Shown here: piece by piece, positions 20,301 through 25,504 of the stretch
How the letters are laid out: each line of letters begins with the position of its first letter
Numbering within the stretch: position 1 is the stretch's first letter
NCBI GenBank assembly: GCA_964200185.2
Contig: CAXNAD020000187.1
Span: 1 to 25,504, forward strand
DNA length: 25,504 nt
Origin: Choristocarpus tenellus KU-1152
Lineage: Eukaryota > Phaeophyceae
Reading direction: 5' to 3'
The notes under the pieces: generated by a model
What the model was told of the DNA's origin: nothing
Database searches by the model: none
Seen by the model: the letters and a program-made list of their open reading frames with translations, nothing else
Position numbers and translations under genes: made by a program

Positions 20301-21755
20301 GAAGTCGCTGAAATTGGTCAGAATCGATAGAGGGGCTTTCGATTTGGCAGTGGATTGGTGGATTGGTTGGCATAAGGAAGGGACAAAGAATGATTTTCAC
20401 GTACACACATGAAGGACATCAATATAAAAAAAAACCATTTTTAGTGTAGGTCATCTGGAGAAGTTACACCATTATCGTCACAGACTACCCGGCTATTATG
20501 TTGTTACCATCTCCTTTTGTGTGTCCATTGGGAGGTTCAAGCAGGGATTACAATTTCTTCTTGTGCTTGAATTTCAACTGGAGACATGAATTAATTTAAA
20601 GATATTTGTGAACTCTTTTCACGAAAAAAAATGTATTTTTTTGTGGTGATTTTTTCTTCTTCACTCTTTTTATTCTCTTTATAATATTCTGATTGTTAGA
20701 TTTGTCTTGGTGAAAGAATGGTAAGATGAGAAAACGAGAGATCTGAGGTCAAGGTCTTACCTTCTACCGTGTCTTTTTAATGGGAATATTCGGAGATTGT
20801 GCAGTGAAGGTGCATCATCGTAGACTATTGGTCGTGAACTATGTAGTTTTTGTTGTTTTAAAGATAGGTAGTAGTGTGAGACATTGTAATGATCTATTGC
20901 ATTAACTTTTACTTGAAGTCCTATTTTATGCTCCATGTGGAAACTTGTATTTTTCTTTTTCAGACCTGTGGCCTTTATTCATGACATGTCGTTGATGCTC
21001 ACTTCTTTGTGTTGTCAAACGGATGTTTCCTGTTATTAACCTTGCAGGTGGCAGACTTTGGACTTGCACAGGTTGTAAAGATCACCAAGAGCAGTAAGTT
21101 GGAGGAGGCAGGAGGGGGTTCTGCACCATGGGCAGCTCCAGAAGTGTTAGATTGTAACCAAAACAGCAGAGCGAGTGATGTTTACAGGTAGAGTGAGAAG
21201 AGTGTAGAGCCATTTTTACATCTGTTAGAAGAAAAGGGTTGCAAGTGATCTTGCTGTCCTGGAACTATTCCTTACAGGCATGATAGATGAACTCTGCTTG
21301 CCCTTCACTTCCAGTTGTCCGTTTTGGAGAAGTTGTAGGATTCTGTGCAACGCTTACCCTGCTAATCAGCTAGTCCTTCATTGCATGCTCGTAAACACAG
21401 CTTTGGCATTGTGTTGTGGGAGATACTCACCCTGGAGAAGCCTTGGGATGGCAAGGAAGTCGAGGCAATTTGGTGTCAGGTATGTCTGAAAGAACAGCGC
21501 CCTCCACTGCCTACAGCTTCGTCTACAAATTCACGTTTCAAGAAAATTATCTCGAAGTGCTGGGCGCAGGACCGGAGGGACCGGCCTACATTTGAGGTGT
21601 TGGAGGACCAGGCAAGCGTCTATCCGCTCAAGAGGTCTCATCTGTTGCTTGTTGCTTGTCTTACTTACTACTCTCGTGGTATTCCTAACCCTGATGATTT
21701 CAAGGGAAGGAATAATTTCTCACATCCATTCGATTCTTGTTCTATTCTGTGCTAG
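8389..21755 (+). CDS. LRR receptor-like protein with non-RD TKL-type kinase domain
   Basis: Proposed exons: 8389-8635, 11950-12021, 13375-13636, 14273-14318, 14639-14707, 16232-16351, 16653-16730, 17173-17358, 17577-17783, 21048-21187, 21401-21755. Phases agree throughout and the sum is 594 codons with the stop. Residues 25-83 are an LRR N-cap (LLDFYASTNGGSW...TWYGV). Residues 83-106 are one 24-residue LRR (TVPEALGDLPALRQLDLS). Residues 107-272 are a helical linker. The kinase spans about 285-560: glycine loop G292RGGFAKV, VAK312, hinge ME366FLPGG, catalytic loop H412GD414VKSPN419, D432FG, A459PE461, DVYSFGIVLWEIL, CWAQDRRDRPTF. Catalytic Lys, Asp and DFG are present, but the usual Arg of HRD is Gly. 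No signal peptide or clear membrane segment was seen, so it may be intracellular. The 46-base exon 4 is supported by phase only. The end beyond the kinase (from 21613) is uncertain. AATAAA lies at 21860. Confidence 0.72.
8800..9055 (+). repeat. Dispersed repeat, copy 1 (about 255 bp)
   Basis: It starts GAGCCAAAGTAT and ends near ATACTTTCA. It matches 24765-25019 in the same orientation, with many identical stretches such as GTAATTTTGGCTATCGTGTT, CAGGGCAAAACTCGTACCCT and CTTGTTCCGGACA. It has no open frame preserved between copies. It is probably a short noncoding transposable element or its remnant. No terminal inverted repeats or target duplication could be confirmed by eye. Confidence 0.85.
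11585..11873 (+). repeat. Intron segment duplicated beside the LRR exon, copy 1
   Basis: From TGACAGGAGAGTGTTTGATG to about TCCTTTGTCAC it matches 12245-12530, offset 660 bases. Shared blocks include GGACAAGAGTCTAGA, TCAGTCTGAGCATAGA and GATTGTAAGAACAGAAGT. The LRR exon (11950-12021) lies 76 bases downstream, which suggests an exon-plus-intron unit was duplicated. Confidence 0.85.
12245..12530 (+). repeat. Intron segment duplicated beside the LRR exon, copy 2
   Basis: This is the second copy of 11585-11873, in the same orientation. At the spacing where an LRR exon would be expected there is TTCCTCACAC at about 12591-12600 instead of the functional CCCTCACAG, followed by sequence with no LRR reading. 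That is consistent with a lost LRR exon. Confidence 0.8.
12928..12956. repeat. Interstitial telomere-like (CCCTAA)n run
   Basis: This is nearly five uninterrupted units of the CCCTAA hexamer inside an intron. It is the longest of about 15 short CCCTAA/TTAGGG occurrences between 7018 and 24328. Confidence 0.9.
13637..14272 (+). other. Intron 3 of the LRR-kinase gene
   Basis: It runs from GTATGT to TTGTTCAG, phase 2, and is AT-rich with long T runs. It holds a CCCTAACCCT motif at 14051-14060. No other feature was seen. Confidence 0.45.
14708..16231 (+). other. Intron 5 of the LRR-kinase gene, possibly hiding an exon
   Basis: It runs from GTCAGT to CTACCAG, phase 0. TTAGGG-type motifs occur at 14803-14810 and 15775-15790. 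Two overlapping frames after the acceptor-like CCTTAG at 14968-14973 look partly protein-like: one is open over 14907-15185, and the other reads NPTNLEDDLQTLCEEMC from about 14978. Neither fits the phase 0 of the flanking exons, so I left it out of the gene model. Confidence 0.4.
17484..17576 (+). pseudogene. Vestigial alternative hinge exon in the kinase gene
   Basis: After a good acceptor (TGTTTTAG, 17476-17483) the phase-0 frame reads GYGLIMPLAKY and then a TAA stop at 17517. The peptide resembles the beta-5 strand and hinge of a kinase, the same position that the next exon (LIIVMEFLPGG, 17577) supplies. Joining both would repeat the hinge and stop translation, so the model skips it. The equivalent stretch, with its pyrimidine-AG, is also present in the minus-strand paralogue (5682 down to 5586). 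Confidence 0.45.
19439..19813 (-). pseudogene. Unidentified minus-strand coding remnant in two frames
   Basis: Two adjacent open fragments with protein-like composition lie in an otherwise AT-rich intron. The first is open from 19813 down to a stop at 19628 and reads in part RPLDDTNTPYYDLPLYHG and LIVLYIGGAHPSSLGNIW. The second starts at an ATG at 19600, is 53 codons long, stops at 19439, and reads in part ELASQMVWRLNEIRKALGEG. A shift of frame separates them, or an intron (CATCACAG is acceptor-like before 19579). I do not recognise the family. The YIGGAHP pattern is loosely reminiscent of a motif in large DNA viruses of algae and protists, but that is a weak impression. A decayed gene carried in by an insertion is the simplest reading. 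Confidence 0.4.
19960..20298 (+). pseudogene. Broken IS630/Tc1-mariner-type DDE transposase, C-terminal part
   Basis: Three reading frames together give the end of a DDE transposase in the right order. At 19966-19983 VQQDGA carries the second catalytic Asp. From 20004 PWKLNKVGREGG and LVIQPARSFDFNINNLGF carry the third acidic residue as Asp, where active relatives have PxSPD(L/F)N; this ends at a TGA at 20112. From 20114, in another frame, KSRVWRECYGAINDLVKEV follows. From 20206, in a third frame, TLERMWQNLLKR and LVLKALGGIYFEQP run to a TGA at 20296. At least three frame changes and a missing N-terminal half show it is dead. It sits in the same orientation as the host kinase gene, inside an intron. 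Terminal inverted repeats were not found. Confidence 0.8.
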
Positions 21756-22260
21756 CTGTTATTTCTAAGTGGTTTGCAAAATGATCCACATCATCAGTTT
21801 GATTTTGGAGCCAGTTCGAATTGTTTTCACTCAAGTCTTGCACCAACACGAATCTGCCTAATAAATTTAACTACTTACCCCCCCACCTGACAAGAAGAGA
21901 AGCCTTGGTGGCTGCACATTTTATTTTCGATTTCAGGTCATAATTTATGGTGGTGCAGGTTTAATATTTGATTTGTAACACTGTACCATGTCTGTATTGT
22001 CTTGTTTTGCAGTGTAAATAACTGTTTGTGAGCATTATTTTTTGGAACGCCACCATACTATTTTTCTTGATCTGGTGCTTCTGTGATTTATCAACCCTGC
22101 CTTATGCCAGCTCAAAAATGCGATGACAAGCTTTCATTGAGGAATGCCTGGAAAGATGGAATATGCAGTCCTCCACAGTGCAGTGGCAACAGGAAACCTG
22201 GACCCTATTACTATTTGGTATAACTAATGGCTTGCTGACAGGTTACACACTCTTGTCAAT
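21756..22260. other. 3' flank of the LRR-kinase gene
   Basis: This is noncoding and AT-rich. A candidate polyadenylation signal AATAAA lies at 21860-21865. No other exon or repeat was recognised. Confidence 0.4.
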
Positions 22261-22269
22261 TTTGTAGGG

Positions 22270-23400
22270 GTTACGGTAGGAGACATCTTAAATTTTTGTT
22301 CTACAAGGGCCTTGGTGTCCAATGATTGGCGTGGTCATGATAGAGAGAACAAGGGAGTGGGCCGCCTCTGTGATATTGAAAGTCCCAAAGATACTGGAAT
22401 TGTATTGTCTTGTACGCACAGGGTAGGCGTTGGGAGTTTGATTGCTTGTTGGGTTGAATGATGTTGAGGTTAAAACAAATACCAACCCCGAAGAGTGATA
22501 AAGCTGCTGGTTGAAGTTTGTTGGCACAATTGACTGCTGAGGTCAAAATTGTGTGTCCTTCAAAACTTGAAATGGTTTAGAGACTGTGATTTTATGCGAT
22601 TTGCCGAATGGAAAGGATTTGACATGGTTACAATAAAAAAGTGAAGTGTTCATGGGAGAGTCGATAATGGGGGATACCATTGAGAGATGCGTCTTGTAGT
22701 CATTCGCTTCAGTTCCAGAGGTTGAGTCAAGATATATTTGTGATAAGGGCGATGACGGGTGAATTTATGTGTTTTTGGAAATAGGAGTGTCAAGCTCAGT
22801 GTGGACACGTGCTGGCTGATATTCGCTGGGAAATGTATTTTGTAACGTGCTTGTGTGTCTAGCATACAACACTTGTATGGTTTCGTACTACATGTTGGAT
22901 GTTGGTTTAGCTTTCGTTTCCTCTTCTTGTGGGGACATTCCAGCTGAGGCTTGGATGAGGTCGAAAGTAGGGACATGAGGTTATCTCTTCATTCAGTGAG
23001 GTCATGTTTTTGCTGGGGGATTGGTTGAGAAAGGAGGTTTTAAGTGGGCAATGTAAACGATTAACATTAAGATACATATTGGATTAAGGTTTCTGTGTAT
23101 GAAAGATTTTTAGCAGTTGGCTTGCTTTTCGTGTTCTTTTTAATCTAGACAAGTTTGGCAGTCTTCGCTGGTTTCATGCATTTTTTGTTGCTCCTATTAT
23201 TCTTGATGCGGCATCTCTGTTGCTTTTCTGATTAATAACCAATGTTTTTGAAGATGAAAGTCAATTCCTAGTAGTTCAGGATTTGTGTGTGATTTGTGCC
23301 ACACAGTATGTAGTGCGCTTGGCATTTGGTACATGATGATGCACAGGGTCAAGGTAGAATGCAACATCGTCTGACTCTTTCTTGGTTCCAGATACGGCAT
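22270..23400 (-). other. Decayed coding-like region, possibly a retroelement remnant
   Basis: On the minus strand several frames give protein-like stretches broken by stops, for example ALHTVWHKSHTNPELLGIDF near 23300-23250, a CQTC motif near 23160, and QIYLDSTSGTEANDYKTHLS near 22740-22680. A His-pair followed by CxxC is loosely similar to the zinc-binding segment ahead of copia-type integrases, but the spacing is not right and no catalytic motif was found. I cannot name the element. Confidence 0.2.
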
Positions 23401-24764
23401 TTTCGAATAGGGAGGTTAATCCATGTGTTGAATGGATATACGAGGGCTGTAGCCATTTGGTATGGACCTATAAAGCCGGTCTCCCCTGCTTGCACTTCAG
23501 GTGAATTATTGATTCATGTGTGTGGAATGTCAGAGTGTGTCTCCCGTTTACAACCATGGACTTCTATATTCAACAATTTGCATCAGAAAATAATCCAGTG
23601 AATGACCCTACAACGACACATGGGAGGATGAAGACCAAGATGAGCTCATTGAGATATGCTGTGTACTGGACTTCATGGTACACGAATTAATTCAGGATTA
23701 CGGTTAGGGCTAGGTTAATCCAAAATTGTCAAGTTTATTCAGTAAAACAAATGGTCTTTTTCCTTCTGCAATCTATATTACGAACGTCCACAGACATAAC
23801 AACAACTGACTGCCAAGATTGTATTTACAATTTAGATAAAGAAATAGATACGACAGAAAATGCCCTAAGGGGAGATTGGGTGGTGGTACAGAGAGGGGAA
23901 ACAAGACAGAAATAACCATTGCACTCTAAGCTACAGAAACAATCGAGCAACCTGGATACGTTTCCAGATTGTGACATCACGACGGGAGGAAGGAGTGAAG
24001 CCAAATATTGTTTCTGGTGTAAAAACACTTCATCGGACACATGGTCCACACCAACTCTAACCCTAACTGTTACCCCAGGAGATAGTGAAAGCAAACAACA
24101 GCAACCACAACAGGAAATGTAAAACGTCGATGCAACCTTGCTCGCTTAGGAAACAAATCAATCTTTTTTCTTTCCAACCAATCAGTTACGTTCAAACACG
24201 ACTATACACTTGCTCTACACATTGCTATGGAAACTGGTATCATCCCGTTGTATCCCCTAGCACTGGGGGACCGTGGCAGACAAAAAGGTAAATAGTGATT
24301 GGCGTCAAGACTCAGCATAGGGTTAGGGAATGAGGGGGAGATATTATTATACTTATTGAAGACTAAAGTCATGATAGTGATTATGATAATAACATTAATA
24401 TTAATGACATAGGAGTAACATGAATTGTTTAAAGAAATTGATGTTTCCAAGACTTGTGTATGCAAGTAACTCGATTAATTCCTTATTGTGTAGAACAGAT
24501 TGTAGATTAAATAGGGAAGGTGAAAGGAGGAGTGGATATTCAAGCCCAAGGGGGGGGTCCTTGCCAACAAATCAATTATATTCTGCGAATGGCTAATCTA
24601 ACTAATCACAGATTACTTCCCAAAATGCTTCCTATTCCTGAACCCTTCCATATTCTAGTTGTTGAAACCCAACCGTATCTTCAATTCTTCAGAACACAAA
24701 TATTGTTTGTTCATCCTTACCTTGTTTCTCAGAGGCTTCTTTGACACATGAATAAAAAGCATAT

Positions 24765-25019
24765 GAGCCAAAGTATCTTAGAGGGTAGGGCCTTGTCCAT
24801 TTGGGGTCAAAATCCAATGTTGTGATTTGATGTAATTTTGGCTATCGTGTTTGCTGGGAAGTGTCAATATCCTTGTTCCGGACACACCTTTTCATGACTT
24901 ACACATTTTACCTACTCAGAAACATTTTGGATTAGGAAAATGTCAGAAAAATACGCCATGGGAAGTCAAGCCCCAAATGGACAAACAGGGCAAAACTCGT
25001 ACCCTATGAAATACTTTCA
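24765..25019 (+). repeat. Dispersed repeat, copy 2 (about 255 bp)
   Basis: This is the second copy of the element at 8800-9055, in the same orientation and about 16 kb away. It starts GAGCCAAAGTATCTTAGAGG and ends near ATACTTTCAC. The copies differ by many substitutions and small indels, so the duplication is not recent. Confidence 0.85.
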
Positions 25020-25340
25020 CTCTATTCTTAACATGAGTACTTCATACATGTTCGCAATAGCTAACAAGCGTGTTAAAATAAGCCTCATAATATTGTGATA
25101 CAACTGTTGACCAAGGCACCAATCTCACACGACTGTGTTACTTCATGTATCTTGTCGTGATACCTATATAGCTATAGCTAGGATGAGTCACCTTTCCTCT
25201 CTCTCTTCCTCCCTAATAATTAAGTACAACCCCACCAAACTAAGATTTCTTAGTTGGTAATCCACCTGAAGAAAAAAGACCCATAAATAATAATAGGAGT
25301 AATTACAAGACCATAGCAAAAAGACTAGGATAGATAGGGT

Positions 25341-25504
25341 TTACACAAGCTTGAGCAAGAGAACGTACTCCCATCCGGAACAGTGCGGTTTTATGTCCTC
25401 GGTACTCCACAGTATAGAGAACAAAATAGCACACCATTTTGGGTCAAACTCATCCTCCATAGTATGCTCCATCCTCGATTTTGAGCCTTCTTCAATAAGG
25501 GTTG
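25341..25504 (-). CDS. Possible exon of a minus-strand gene running off the right edge
   Basis: A minus-strand frame is open from the window edge to a TAA at 25341-25343, about 54 codons. It has a mixed, protein-like composition (MEDEFDPKWCAILFS, STEDIKPHCSGWEYVLLL). No domain is recognised. It could be the last exon of a gene entering from the right, a decayed element, or chance. Confidence 0.25.
   Translation of the reverse strand, partial: TLIEEGSKSRMEHTMEDEFDPKWCAILFSILWSTEDIKPHCSGWEYVLLLKLV

Larger units (their letters stand above)
17784..21047 (+). other. 3.3-kb intron between catalytic-loop and DFG exons
   Basis: It runs from GTAAGC to CCTTGCAG, phase 0. It carries four telomere-like motifs (18650-18664, 18902-18918, 19107-19123, 19984-19995), opposite-strand open fragments at 19439-19813 and a broken transposase at about 19960-20298. 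Its GC content rises visibly over 19440-20300, consistent with inserted foreign sequence. No host exon was found in it. Confidence 0.6.

Noticed and set aside
25160-25185. Palindrome-like TATAGCTATAGCTA run
   Set aside because: It is short and AT-rich, and expected occasionally by chance; no second half or context supports a site.

Overview
The window is eukaryotic nuclear DNA. Coding information sits in short blocks that end at GT donors and begin after pyrimidine-AG acceptors. The blocks join in phase, and introns range from about 110 bases to 3.3 kb. No bacterial-style operon, Shine-Dalgarno site or CRISPR array was seen. The protein families (kinesin-light-chain-type TPRs, a plant-like LRR cap and repeat, a TKL kinase), one-exon-per-repeat structure and scattered TTAGGG motifs suggest a stramenopile alga, possibly of the brown-algal lineage. 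That placement is an inference from style; no marker gene is present.

Layout. (1) 636-4985, plus strand: a nine-exon gene, about 498 residues, with a RelA/SpoT-like nucleotidyltransferase domain followed by a TPR array. The last three TPR exons arose by tandem exon-plus-intron duplication. (2) 5124-5179: a perfect 23-bp inverted repeat just after that gene. (3) 5377-5684, minus strand: a damaged fragment of a protein kinase, paralogous to the kinase further right. (4) About 6180-8280: noncoding, with C-rich minisatellites. (5) 8389-21755, plus strand: an eleven-exon gene of about 593 residues with an N-terminal LRR cap, one 24-residue LRR, a helical linker and a non-RD TKL-type kinase domain. 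Its large introns hold a dispersed repeat, a duplicated intron segment, a broken IS630/Tc1-mariner transposase and opposite-strand open fragments. (6) 21756-25504: mostly noncoding or decayed, with the second copy of the dispersed repeat and an open minus-strand frame running off the right edge.

How they may work together (inference): a TPR protein whose repeat exons vary more than their introns, next to an LRR kinase with the HGD (non-RD) catalytic loop, resembles a locus of sensor or immune-type genes that evolves by exon duplication. All splice junctions were placed by eye; none is confirmed by RNA.
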